A program made the position numbers and the translations under genes. From positions 3,038,001 through 3,102,000 of the forward strand of contig CM065651.1 in assembly GCA_033220425.1 (NCBI GenBank): a DNA stretch of 64,000 nucleotides. The letters are read 5' to 3'. This document shows, piece by piece, positions 1 through 10,994 of the stretch (position 1 is its first letter; the number at the start of each line of letters is the position of its first letter). Origin of the DNA: Lepraria neglecta. Lineage: Eukaryota; Ascomycota; Lecanoromycetes; Lecanorales; Stereocaulaceae. Below the pieces are notes generated by a model that saw nothing but the letters and a program-made list of their open reading frames with translations, ran no database searches and was not told the origin of the DNA.

Positions 1-1824
1 CCTACTGCAGCCAAACCTGAAGCGCACCGCGTCTCGTCCCAAAAACCGCAAACCGAAAATAGTACTACACATGCCATCACGGACTCTTCGAAAACTTCAC
101 AGACCGCACCAAAACTCCCAAAGATAGAAAAACCAGTGATGCTCAGTCTGCCACCGATGCTGTCGCCTCTGGCTTCAGACATTGAAGAGGAGCTCGCCAG
201 GCTACCGCCACCTGCTCGTGGACGCAGCCACAGTGCTGCGAGCACAAAGGCTGCAAGTGTTTCACCGATGGTCAAGCCATCAAAGACAACCCCTATGAGT
301 ACACCGAGCAGCGGGGAAAAGGCTAGGCCAAAGAACGTCGTGGCAAAGGCTACGTCTACTCCTACGAAAGGACCTCAGGAACAAAAACAGATAACATCAG
401 CTCCCCGAAAAGGGACTGAAGATGTTGGAGCAAACAAGATTGCAGCCGCAAAAGCCACTTCCAAAGGGCTTACAAATGGAAATAAAGAGGACGAAACACA
501 TGCGGCCAAGCCTGTGGCTCCAGAGTCTTCCAAGAAATTGAGATTGCGTGTCACTCTGAAGATCAAGAAGAGACATCGGAGGATATTGCTACAGTATTTG
601 AGGATGAAGCCCACTCCGGGTAAGTATCCTTGGGGAATGCAGCCAGAAACTCGCCAAGAGGTTGCCAAACAAGAACCGAAGCAGACCAGCCGTACGTCAG
701 CCCATCAGATCGAGGAAAAAGCCAGCACAAAGCGCGCCAACTCGGAAGCTCCCAAGTCTGGTGAGAAGCGGCGAAGGGTCCAAGAGAGCGATGATGAGCC
801 TGAGCAATCAGTCAAGCGTCAAAAAGCTCCAGGTTGGATGCCACAGAAGACACATACACCAAAACAATCGTCAATCAGCTCGCCAGCTCTGTCGCACCTT
901 GGAAGTGCTCAGAAGCAACACCTGTCTGCTCCTGAGGTTGAGCCGAGGAGCACTCCCATGCTGCGTGGTCCGTCCGGCGAAGGCTCTGTACATACTCCGC
1001 ATCAGCCTACTCTGAACGACACCCCTAATGCACCTGACACTGGGAACTCGCGCAAGTCTATCAACGCAACAGCAGGTCCTAAGCCGAGATCAGAGGAATT
1101 ACGGACTGAAGCTAGGAAGTACATGGCCTTGGGTAAAACGCTGAAGTACGACTCTGATAGGTTCTTCAAAAAGCCTGAAGGAATGAGCGAAGCCGAACGC
1201 AAGCAAGCAGTTATCATCGGTACTGAGTCTTTACTCTCTTTCATATTGGGCTTCATTCTTGACGACGCGTACCGACATGCCGGCGACCGTGCTGCGTGGA
1301 ATTCCATGATCGGAATGTTATCGAAGGTCACTGAAGAAGCTAGAGGTTTCCCCTACCTGACAGGCCTTGCCAATCAGCTTGAAGGTGTCGTTCGAGACGT
1401 GCTCGTCTACAATGATCTTCAAAGTCTTGACAAAAACCCACTAGCCGAACAATTCGTCAACAAGGCAACTGAGGACCCGGCGAAAAACGAAGAGCAGAAC
1501 AAAGCAGCAGAGTACCATCGCCAATTCAGAGAGCTTCACCGTCAATCCGAGAAAGCTCGTAATGTATGGCATGCAGGCTTGACGCACCTCAGCGTCGCTG
1601 AGATCGCTTCCAAATTTCCGAATACTTGGGCTAAGCGGGAGGAGCACCGCGCACCTTTTGGGAAAGGACTCGAGGCAATCAAGACCGGGGACTATACGCG
1701 AAGCTTCGCGATACCGATGGGCCACATGACGAGCGGCTTGGAGGCCGTGAACTTTGGACTCAGCATTCTTGGCGAGTTGTGCCAGAACGAAGGAGTGGAT
1801 TGGAAGCCAAATCTCGTGCTATGA
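1..1824 (+). CDS. 3' part of a large disordered protein with a helical C-terminal domain
   Basis: The frame is open from the first base of the window, so the start lies upstream. The first ~370 residues are low complexity (Lys, Ser, Thr, Pro, Glu) with basic stretches such as EKRRRV and KRQK that resemble nuclear localisation signals. The last ~190 residues are folded-looking and helical, starting near LRTEARKYMALGKTLKYDSD and running through a hydrophobic ESLLSFILGFILDD helix. This layout, a long charged disordered region before a C-terminal helical domain, recalls the C-terminal homology domain of AF4/FMR2 proteins and fungal ELL-binding partners of the elongation machinery. I infer that from architecture and a weak local resemblance only. 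No intron is needed in the visible part. A nuclear transcription-related role is a guess. Confidence 0.7.
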   Translation, partial: PTAAKPEAHRVSSQKPQTENSTTHAITDSSKTSQTAPKLPKIEKPVMLSLPPMLSPLASDIEEELARLPPPARGRSHSAASTKAASVSPMVKPSKTTPMSTPSSGEKARPKNVVAKATSTPTKGPQEQKQITSAPRKGTEDVGANKIAAAKATSKGLTNGNKEDETHAAKPVAPESSKKLRLRVTLKIKKRHRRILLQYLRMKPTPGKYPWGMQPETRQEVAKQEPKQTSRTSAHQIEEKASTKRANSEAPKSGEKRRRVQESDDEPEQSVKRQKAPGWMPQKTHTPKQSSISSPALSHLGSAQKQHLSAPEVEPRSTPMLRGPSGEGSVHTPHQPTLNDTPNAPDTGNSRKSINATAGPKPRSEELRTEARKYMALGKTLKYDSDRFFKKPEGMSEAERKQAVIIGTESLLSFILGFILDDAYRHAGDRAAWNSMIGMLSKVTEEARGFPYLTGLANQLEGVVRDVLVYNDLQSLDKNPLAEQFVNKATEDPAKNEEQNKAAEYHRQFRELHRQSEKARNVWHAGLTHLSVAEIASKFPNTWAKREEHRAPFGKGLEAIKTGDYTRSFAIPMGHMTSGLEAVNFGLSILGELCQNEGVDWKPNLVL

Positions 1825-2694
1825 TACGAGGAATCATTTATTCGAGGATTGTGTTTAGATCTTTAATCCGGCGTACGGGCGTTCAGACCTGGATTTGTGA
1901 TACCACCAGTGACATTTACCTTCGGCGCAGAGATAGCTCTGGACGAGCACCGGTATCACTTGCGAAAATGCAAGAGGGGGAACAATGATACCATGTACTA
2001 CAACGGGCATAGCGAAGGCGGACTTTTCATGTACAGATAACCCGGCTCGATAAGAGCCAAGCGAGGATTTAGCGGGTTATGCAGGCGCTCATTGAGGATA
2101 GAAATGACTGCCATTGCTGAGCAGATACACTTAGTGGAGTGGAGAGGCGACATACACATGATATCGGGGTCGATTTTAGTTCCTAACAATCGTCACATTT
2201 GAGGGGTACCTTCCAGAGATCGGGGTTGAGGTCTTGCTCAGATACTCACATCCATCTAAGAAGATACCCATTCAATGTACGCATTCACAGCTACTATATA
2301 GGCGCCTTAATAAAATGCAATATCTAAAGAATATTGTTAATGCCTATGCGTTGGAGGCGTTCCCCTTGATGCGACGGTATTTCTTTAGTCTTCCCATAAT
2401 CGTGTGATTTGCAGCATTTCGTGACCCATCCCTTTTCCTGCGGTGTAACGATTTACCCTACATTACAAGCAGTCCTCGGCTTCTTGCCTTCGCGAAACAA
2501 GCTTTACTGGCCCATGGAAGCAACATGCAGTGTGCCATGGTTCCCGTTACGCCACATGTCACATGTCAAAGTTTCTTTTCTTTCTATGTTCTATTTTATA
2601 GAGCAGTCCATCCCTGCCACGGCGCACCACTACCAGTACGAGCCAATTCCGCTCAACGACAACAACTGAACTCTTTTCCACCGGTGTACTCACA
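1825..2694. other. Intergenic, no gene recognised
   Basis: About 870 bp of AT-richer sequence with only short unsupported ORFs. It should contain the 3' UTR of the first gene and the former promoter of the NADAR pseudogene. Confidence 0.5.
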
Positions 2695-3457
2695 ATGCCT
2701 CGTCCAAACAAGCACACATCTGCGCCGAAGGTCTCCCCCTCAACTCCCCCAGACCCAAACAACACCTCCACAAACTTCTTCTACTCACCCGAACCCACCC
2801 ACCCTTAAAGTTGGCTTTGCCAATTCTAATGTTTGCGAATTCACCGCGCCAAACTAACCAGACATCGAGTTTCGGAGTGCAGAGCAATACATGATGTACG
2901 CCAAAGCGCTGACATTTTCATGCACCAGATGTGGCTGCGAAGATCCTCACTCGTAAGCACCTCTCCAGAGCTATTCCTTGCAATTGCATACCCCGACTGG
3001 AGCCTTCCGTCATCTCTAAGGCAAAGCGTCCTTGTGGCTTTTTTCCTTGCTCCAGTAACCGTACTGCGGTTCGAGTCTTATCTTGAGTAAAAAAGCTAAC
3101 TCGAAACCATGGAGTAAAATCATCTTCTGAGCAAAAATACCCCGCGCGTTCTATCAAAACTACGAGAGAAGATCTCAAGGAATGGGAAAGGAGGAAGTTT
3201 GAGGCTGTTATTGAGCGGAATGTGGGTAAATTGGGCAGGATGCGGATCTCAGAGAAAGGCTGGTCCATACGGGGGAAAGAGAGCTGGTGGAGGCTGCTCC
3301 GAATGACAGGGTCTGGGGAGTGGGTTTTGATGAGACTCTGGCGGAGGCAAGAGCTGGGAACAGAATCTGCTGGGGAAAGGCGTTGATGAGTGTGAGGGAG
3401 AGGTTGAGAGAAGGGGACGCAGATGCTGGTCAAGATAGACAGAGACAAAACAGTTGA
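2695..3457 (+). pseudogene. NADAR (YbiA/RibX-like) domain gene, broken
   Basis: Pieces of one protein appear in order but in different frames. An ATG at 2695 gives a Pro/Thr-rich leader ending at a stop at 2806. A frame change then gives FANSNVCEFTAPN, followed by a stop at 2855 and SAEQYMMYAKAL. After another shift in a T-run comes FHAPDVAAKIL. Further on are EWERRKFEAVIERNVGK, a one-base shift near 3230, then LREKL-like sequence and RELVEAAPNDRVWGVGF, and finally a WGKALMSVRERLR tail. EQYM, the KA-F-D region and the D-R-x-WG-V-G motif are hallmarks of NADAR domains, which act on ADP-ribosylated or phosphoribosylated nucleotide substrates. At least three frameshifts and two stops make it non-functional. 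The middle (2960-3110) is unrecognisable and may hold an intron. Confidence 0.8.
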
Positions 3458-3966
3458 AAAGAGAGATAGAGAGGTCAAAAAACGTCAAGGTATTGCCCTG
3501 CGGAATGATGAATGGATACAGAGTGGGGAAGAGAATAATTGAAGCTGAAGCACTTGGTGGTCACAATGGCTGATGGTACTAAATGCAAGTCTATGTGCGC
3601 AATTATTGTAACCATAGATCGACGAACAAATATCGATCTATGCAAGTCCATCTTCACTACTCACAACGAAGAAAAGGCATGGACCCCCACGATTGGTTAG
3701 TCTTTAGCGCGGCGGCAGCGCTAGTTAGAAAGCTTATTCAGCATGCTGAAAGAAAGGTGAGATCTTTGAAGCGAGCCCCATCAGGCATCCAGACGAGTAC
3801 ACATCCAGGCATCTCTTACTCTGACTAGCTATCTGTAGTGCCTCGTTATTCGTTTCCGAATCCTACTACTATTCGAGAGCTGCAACGTGAAGCACACGAG
3901 GATTGCGCCGCTGCTACACAAAGCGGCATCCCTTCCTCTAGCTACAATCACCCTTAACACTCCAAC
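3458..3966. other. Upstream region of the Rab11 gene
   Basis: About 500 bp. A short ORF beginning near 3679 (MDPHDWLVF...) has no recognisable features. The last ~100 bp, with pyrimidine-rich stretches, is the likely Rab11 5' leader. Confidence 0.4.
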
Positions 3967-4845
<879 letters not shown>

Positions 4846-5326
4846 AATGAACCTATGGAGACGCAAAGTATGCTTGATTTGATATGAGGGAGCACTGGGG
4901 CTAGCTAGACGGCAATTGCATAGTTCGAACGTTCCTCAGCGGGCGCGGCGGTCCTTTCATGGGCGTCTTCTTCTAGTTTACGTATGAGCAATGGATTCAT
5001 TAATTCTACGTACATGCTGCAGGTCTGCTTTGGTATTAGGCAGATTGGTAAATCATTCATGAAACAGCAATGATGGGTCTTGTTCAAAGGCGTCCGATTT
5101 CTCAGATTGTCTCTATCTCTTCACTTGTTCAGAATGGCAACGTTGAAAATAGTGACAACTACAGAATCTGTCCCCTCTGCGCAAACCAGTGTCAATAGCT
5201 TGTCGCCAACATCATCGGTACTTGTCTTGCCTTAATTGACCCTCAACTATTGGTAAATACCCTTTTCACCAACATGATCATACTACTCGATACGAATGTA
5301 CGAAGAACACCCAAAACCCTCAAAAC
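4846..5326. other. Convergent intergenic region
   Basis: 480 bp between the 3' ends of the Rab11 gene and the minus-strand gene to its right. Nothing beyond presumed 3' UTRs is seen. Confidence 0.5.
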
Positions 5327-6381
5327 TCATTGGGCATTTTCTGCAGCCCAGAACCAGGCTTGTGTAGCAGACCATGTCGAAGCTGCTCCAGCGATTGAGT
5401 CTAGCCGTTTCCCATTGAATACCAGATAGTAATCTAGGGACTGACGAGCGTTGTCCTGGAGTGAATTTCCGAGCTGCTTCAAGCGCGTTTGCGCCAAGAC
5501 ATTTGCTTCCTCGTCCATCCTCTTGACACTATTTCTGAGAAGATCCGACAGATTTGAAAGGCCTTGCTTGTGGGTAATTGCCGTAAGTGATCTCTCTAAT
5601 GACTTGTTAGTCAAATGGGCAAAGGAATGCAACGAGTCAGTGTTCTGGGATTAATACTTAGAGTGGTTTGCGCGTTAAACCGTAAATAATGTCGAAGGAA
5701 AGCAAACATTGCCTCATAAAACTTCTCTATCCTCTGTATCATTACTTTAGCCTCCTGATTGCCATACATCTCCTGGTATCTGGTTGCACGGGAAAGCCAA
5801 TCAGGTATCTCTTCCAAAACCTTGATCACCGACTCGTAGACATCGATTTTTAACTGAGTCGTCCGAACGAATTAGCCCGCACAAGGTTTAAAACGCGATT
5901 AAGAACATACCGTCGACACTATGACAAGTTTGAGAGCTCCAATCAGTACTGCTTGGTACTCGACCGGTAATAAACTCAGCCAACCTGGAAATGTGCTGTA
6001 ATTATTCCTGAGCTTAGAGTATCGTATTCTTGAGGACGAAGTGCCTTCTCCAGTTTTGCCAGCCCTGTACTGATTCTCTACTAGTTGTATGCTTACCGTT
6101 ACGTCTTCCCAAGTAAGGCACCGGGAGGGAAGAGTTGGTTCCTGCTGCTGCAGACCTAGCTTACTGTCGAAAAGCATTAATTCTTGCTCAAGCTTCTTCC
6201 ATTCAGTCGAGTCTTTCAGTATCCTTTGACATTAAAACTTGTAAGCTTGTTGCAACGATAAAAGAGGTTTTCAAAAGACTCACGGAGACCTGAAATATTC
6301 ACTTCGCTGACTATGTGTGGCGGTGGATGGTATTCCTACCGACTGCTTGATGTATGAATCGATGGATAGTTTAGAAAGCAT
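5327..6381 (-). CDS. Fungal NLR-associated N-terminal-type protein (DUF7708-like)
   Basis: Proposed exons on the minus strand are 6381-6284, 6223-5911, 5853-5658 and 5595-5327, giving a ~290-residue all-helical protein. The core reads TWEDV..., then FPGWLSLLPVEYQAVLIGALKL, KVLEEIPDWLSRATRYQEMYG and RIEKFYEAMFAFLRHYLRF. This spacing matches the DUF7708-type helical domain found at the N-terminus of many fungal NACHT/ankyrin proteins: a short hydrophobic helix, a pair of amphipathic helices, then Y-x-x-x-x-x-F-L. No NACHT, kinase or repeat domain follows, so it would be a stand-alone module. The ATG overlaps the end of the upstream gene by 11 bp, so a fused gene joined by an unseen intron is possible. 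The last intron (5657-5596) has a weak GTATTA donor. Confidence 0.6.
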
Positions 6382-8003
6382 TGAATGCGACAACGTGCTG
6401 GCGGTGAACCCGTGTAAGACCAGCAAGGTCCCTGAAAGATGGATCGTCCTCACCACACCGCATGGCGCATAGATAGTGCTTCTGAACCCGAGTCACCGCT
6501 TTCATATCATGTATTGGCATACCGTGGTCTGCCGTTGCCAGCATATCTGATGAAGCGCATGTTCTTTCATAAGGGACAAAATGACGAATGAAATGGTTCC
6601 TGGCAATCTTGTATCAGTGCATATCACAATCCACAATTTCGTCACTGACCTATGCTCATTTGAATCCTTTGATGACTTCTGACAGTCCTTAAACTGACAC
6701 ACAGTAGTGTAGTAGAGGTCATACATCAGCTGTGGAATTTCCGGGGGGATTGAGCCACTGAACACCGCCTCGTAGAGCACAGTCAACATGTAGTTCAGCT
6801 CCAGTCTAAGCTCGTCACTCAGGGAAGTGGAGCATTGAAGCGACTCTATAGAAAGCCAGTCACCATTCTCGGCTCTTGCAAGGCATGAAGGATCTGATGG
6901 GGTTGACACTGCTTGGAGATCGCTATTATTGGGGGAAAGAGACCATGGCGGGGCGTGTGCACAATGGTAGTTGCGCGCATGTAAAAGTAGCTCAAACCAG
7001 CTGGTGAATGATTGCTCCGGGATTTCTTGGCAGGACGCGTGAGTGCACAGGTACCCCTTGCGCTGTATATCACTCAGCGTCACATCGCCAGGACGTAAGG
7101 ACTCCTCCATTTCCATGTATGTATCTGGCGTGTTCCCAAGATCCATTGCCTCTTCAGGACGCGAGTCAAATGTGTCGTGCGGGACATCATTCCGATCTTC
7201 TGCATGCTCATCTTGCGTAATCAGCTCTCGCCCTTGAAGGGTATGCTGTAAAGGAGCCTGGCAAGGTAATTCTGAAGAGGACGTGTCCAGGTCTGGGCTT
7301 GCAGGCATTGAATCCTCATCAAGGTTACCACTGCTCAGAGCTTCCATTATCCAAGCCGTGATATAGGGACGGTGTTCGTTGATCATGTCTGGCGTTATGC
7401 CGACATCCTCCAATTCTCGGCCAATCTGATACCATATGTCTTCATCTCCTTCTTCAGCTGATGCTATACTCTCAAGACTTATTACTGAGCCCTCGCGCAG
7501 TCCCGATTGACGCTCCAACATCAACTGCTGAAGCATAGCTTCGATGCGGGCCATCCCCGAACTGAACATCATGGTTATTAATGCTGGGTAAAGCGTTCTC
7601 CACAAGACACGTACCCTACAAGGCCTACATTGAATGAGGTCAATAAACCAGTAATGGAAATCACTCGTTGTCTGATATCCTCGACTTGCTCCGCGCCCCA
7701 ACGAAGCCTGTCCCAAGTTCTCCTACTTTGTGTTCCCAGACTCTTGTATTTATTCAGCAGAGCCTGCAGCTCTTGAAGTGTCTCATTGCATCGTTTGACC
7801 AACGTGCCCAAGTTATCCTTATTGTTTTCAGAAAGCTCTTTGTCATTGATAGTCTCTTGAACTTGTAGTAGCACCAATTGTAGACTCGCAACCTCATTTG
7901 AAACAGCATGGAAGTCCTTGGGAGCATCGCGGTATTCCTGCCAGACTTTACGGGCCAGCTGTATGCAGGTGACGAAGTCGCCTACACTGAAGCCGAAGCT
8001 CAT
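6371..8003 (-). CDS. Fungal STAND N-terminal-type domain protein with C2H2-like fingers
   Basis: Exons 8003-7615, 7561-6651 and 6599-6371 give ~510 residues. I chose the ATG of MSFGFSVGDFVTCIQLA, five codons inside a longer frame, because S-x-G-F-S-V-G-D-F is the usual N-terminus of the fungal NLR/HeLo-like family (Pfam Fungal_N type). Residues ~20-130 form coiled helices (ISNEV-like SLQLVLLQVQETI, then LKRCNETLQELQALL). The middle is acidic and probably disordered. Two zinc-finger-like segments follow: CTHASCQEIPEQSFTSWFEL with downstream His residues, and near the C-terminus CAMRCGEDDPSFRDLAGLTR followed by H-x3-H. Genes of this layout are common and rapidly evolving in fungi, and may work in non-self recognition or signalling. 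That role is inference. Confidence 0.62.
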
Positions 8004-8492
8004 GCTTTTGGACAGCACTGGTCACGAAGCAGTAAGAACATTGAGCATATAAGCGCTGATGGAGCCCATCAACTGATAGGATTGGAGCGGTAAACAAAGC
8101 ACAATCAAAATCGATGCAGCAGTTGCAAAACAAGAACGAGCAGGAGGGACAGTCAGGCAACTGGTGTATCAGCCTTGCCTGGCTCGCCTGCGACCTGCAG
8201 GCTTCATACCCAACCAGCCAATAGGGGTGCATGGCGCCATCAGACCCAGCCCCAGGAAGATTAAGTACATATTTCTGAGATGTAAATTGCACGTCAAAGT
8301 AACCATCGGTTGGAGGCAATGTACAGTGTGTGTAAACCCGAAAGGAAGCTTCAGAAAGAGAGAAGGACCTACATCATCCAAATCACGTGTAAATAACTCC
8401 GACGCCAAGAGATATCTTGTTGGCTGTCTTCCACCCGAAGACAATCACACCAAATCAATGTCTTACCACAAGCCACGGCGACGATCATACTG
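8004..8492. promoter_or_regulatory. Divergent promoter region
   Basis: 490 bp between two genes transcribed away from each other, so both promoters must lie here. No clear TATA box or palindromic operator was recognised. Short ORFs on both strands look like chance. Confidence 0.45.
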
Positions 8493-9464
8493 ATGAGAAA
8501 GACGTCCCTTCCGAATCTTGTCCGTGCTCCCAGACATGTCTTGAAGCTGGGGCCAGCTGCCCCACGCTTTGGGGCTCTCAACCACCAACCGAGCCACTCT
8601 ACCTCCTTAATCCCATGTCGCACACTTGCTCAAGTCCGGTCCGATCGTGAAGTCTTCTCCGATCTCTGGTTCACGAGCTCAAGCCCGCCGCGCCGCGCAC
8701 CTGAGGATGGCGGCATCAGACCCAACGATGTGCCCCCACCTGACGAGCGAACTTTGAAGCTGGGGAAGAGTATGCCCACTCCATGGCTCGAGAACGTATA
8801 TGCCTGCTTGACTGACCAGCCAACCAGCCCTCCGAATCCTCCAATCCCGCCTCCCCTCCCTCCTCGCCTCTCCCCTCCCCCCGAAATCCTCTCCCCCCAC
8901 ATAACTCTCCACCTCTTCCCCTCCACCCACCCGCACCTTCCCACCGTCTCCGGCCGCGTAGCCTACCATGCCGCTCTCTGGACCGCCCCCATGGCCTGGG
9001 GTCGCGTCCCCATAGTCGGCAACGTAAAACTAATAATCCTCTCCGAGCGCGTCGTCAAAAACGGCCCACCCTCCAACTACTCCAACGAGCGCCTCATCGT
9101 GCGCTGGAAGACCTGCGGGAAGACGAAGGGGAAGGGAATGGGTGCCTTCTATAAAGGGATAGGTGCTAGTGAACAGGTTGATAAGATTACGGAGTGGTTG
9201 GGGGGCGATGCTAGGGATGATGAGGAGTTTTGTGGTCTTTTTATCTTTGAGTTTGATGAGGAGGGGAGGATTATTACGCATACGATCGAGCATGTGGAGG
9301 AGGGTACTAATTGGGAGAGGACGAGTAGGGTGGTTTCTGTGACGGATTGGTTGTTGGGGAGAATGAATGGGAAGAAGAGGGAGCCGGAGTTTGCTTGGAG
9401 TGTTGCGGGCGACGGAAATGACAGTACAAGGAGGTTTGAGAGGGATGCTAGTGGTTGGCGGTAA
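8493..9464 (+). CDS. Conserved fungal protein with mitochondrial presequence
   Basis: Single exon, 323 residues. The N-terminus (MRKTSLPNLVRAPRHVLKLG, then RTLAQVRSD) is basic, hydroxylated and free of acidic residues for ~50 positions, typical of a mitochondrial matrix-targeting peptide. A Pro-rich segment follows, then a folded domain of ~200 residues with HITLHLFPSTHPHLPTVSGR, APMAWGRVPIVGNVKL, IVRWKTCGKTKGKG, FIFEFDEEGRIITHTIEHVEEG and VSVTDWLLGRMNG. The alternating beta-strand pattern, with a conserved W-R/F-x-F-D-x-G-R-I motif, resembles the NTF2-like fold of DUF2358/C6orf136 proteins, but I am not certain of that link. No enzymatic motif is evident. It converges with yhm2, so no shared promoter with it is implied. 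Confidence 0.75.
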   Translation: MRKTSLPNLVRAPRHVLKLGPAAPRFGALNHQPSHSTSLIPCRTLAQVRSDREVFSDLWFTSSSPPRRAPEDGGIRPNDVPPPDERTLKLGKSMPTPWLENVYACLTDQPTSPPNPPIPPPLPPRLSPPPEILSPHITLHLFPSTHPHLPTVSGRVAYHAALWTAPMAWGRVPIVGNVKLIILSERVVKNGPPSNYSNERLIVRWKTCGKTKGKGMGAFYKGIGASEQVDKITEWLGGDARDDEEFCGLFIFEFDEEGRIITHTIEHVEEGTNWERTSRVVSVTDWLLGRMNGKKREPEFAWSVAGDGNDSTRRFERDASGWR

Positions 9465-9822
9465 ATATTGATGGAGTTCAAGGTGGATATTTGGGGTGCT
9501 CTACGAAGCTGGCGGCGTTGGATGAAACAAAGTCCACACAGACGAATGAATATGAATATCACGGTCCATTGGGGCTATTGGAGCTATTGGGGCTATGCTG
9601 TATCATGAAGTCCATTTCTCGTACAGACAATTCTACTTCTCCCATTCCAAGTTTGGTCCCCCGTCTATAAGCCATGCATGAGCGGTCGATTGCCCACAGA
9701 ACAACCTGCATATCGATGTTGAACAATAATGGGACGAACAGCAATGTCCCTCCATGAACTCACTAGCGTTTGCAAAGCTGGTATTTCCAAACTCCTTTGA
9801 GTACTTCATTATCGGCCCACCG
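9465..9822. other. Convergent intergenic region
   Basis: 358 bp between two 3' ends, including a short TTGGGGCTATTGGAGCTATT direct repeat near 9565. Presumed 3' UTRs. Confidence 0.5.
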
Positions 9823-10994
9823 CTAGTGCTTTGCCGTAACCTTATCACCGGTCAATTTCTCAACCGCCTCCTTCGCCCTATTGCAGTTGTTAGCACCGAT
9901 TCCGAGTATGTTAAACAGAGAACTTACATATCACCAAGCGCCACCATGCATATCGTTTGCCAGACGCCCAAACCAATGCGGGGCGTCACACCTCGATAGA
10001 GACCCTTAATGCCGTTCTGCCCATAAATATACTTGAAGGTTTTCCCAACAGTCAAATTCTTTGGTCGATTTGCGTCCTCCGTCTTGCTCTGCATCTCCAC
10101 TCGGATGACCTCGATGGGCTGATTCCAGGCACTGAGACCACCACCCAATCCACTAGCTAGAATCTTCTCGAACGACCCAAGCTTTTGGCCATCCTCTTTC
10201 CCAGTGACTTTCCTGATTCCTGTCTCTGCTGCTCTTGAGAGACCGAATCTCGAACCCCAATTCGTGGTCTGTCTTATAGCCACGGCATTCACACCCTTGT
10301 TTATACCCCTAATACCTTCTTTCCTCCAGATATCCATGAAGGTCTCGAAGGTGCCTGGGGGCTTGACGCCTTTTGCCGCAATCTTGTGTTTCGTGATTTC
10401 CACGGTCTTCATACATGTACAGAAACCCATTGTAGCATATGCTTGAGCAACACCACCTGCCATACCGCCAGATATACCGCCTACGAAGTCGTTGGCGCCG
10501 AAGGACTTGGCGTAGTATTCTGCTTCTGAGGCAACGAAGAGGAGGACGGCGCCTTTGGTTGAGGCTTCGATCCAGGCCCAGGGGATGAGTCCTTGGTAGT
10601 CTGTAGGACAGCTTTAGTATGCTATGAAGTCAAGTGCAGAATTAGAGGTCCTAGCTTACATCCCATCACACCTCCTCGGCCCCATACTCGCGAGAGCGCT
10701 CCTGCGAAGCTATCTCCTCTATTTGCTGCCATTGTAGTCTTTACCACCTCCAGAGGCTAGCGGCAGTGTCAGCATTGGAAGCTCCCTCCAAAAGCTGATT
10801 TTTGGGGGAATGTACCTGACCTAACGTCGTGACCTCAAACATGTTGAGTCCGGCTCCCACTAAGACCACACTGTCAGATCATGTCCAAAGTGCAGGGATT
10901 CACACCTAGGACACTCACGTAGCAGATTGCTGAACTTGACAGGCTTCTTTTCGAGCGTGGCCGGGGCGGTGCCCGTCACAGGAATAGCTGCCAT
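9823..10994 (-). CDS. yhm2: Mitochondrial citrate/oxoglutarate carrier Yhm2
   Basis: Minus-strand exons are 10994-10919, 10859-10816, 10756-10660, 10600-9928 and 9877-9823. The protein starts MAAIPVTGTAPATLEKKPVKFSNLL and ends KLTGDKVTAKH, very close to yeast Yhm2. Diagnostic stretches are [64 protein letters not shown] and NGIKGLYRGVTPRIGLGVWQ. It belongs to the SLC25 family, with three ~100-residue repeats, but like Yhm2 its PX(D/E)XX(K/R) signatures are modified ([20 protein letters not shown]). The family member exports citrate from the matrix in exchange for 2-oxoglutarate and also associates with mitochondrial DNA. It lies on the same strand as citrate synthase, one unknown gene away. 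Confidence 0.96.

Noticed and set aside
3068-3077. GGTTCGAGTC, a tRNA T-loop-like string
   Set aside because: Flanking bases cannot form a T-stem or acceptor stem, and no A-box is present upstream.
2918-3478. 186-codon minus-strand ORF
   Set aside because: It lies antisense over the NADAR relic, whose motifs on the plus strand explain the sequence.
7948-8319. 123-codon minus-strand ORF upstream of the C2H2-type gene
   Set aside because: It overlaps the start of the supported gene in another frame and has no features.
8630-8969. Gly-rich minus-strand ORFs
   Set aside because: They are the complement of the Pro-rich segment of the mitochondrial-type protein gene.
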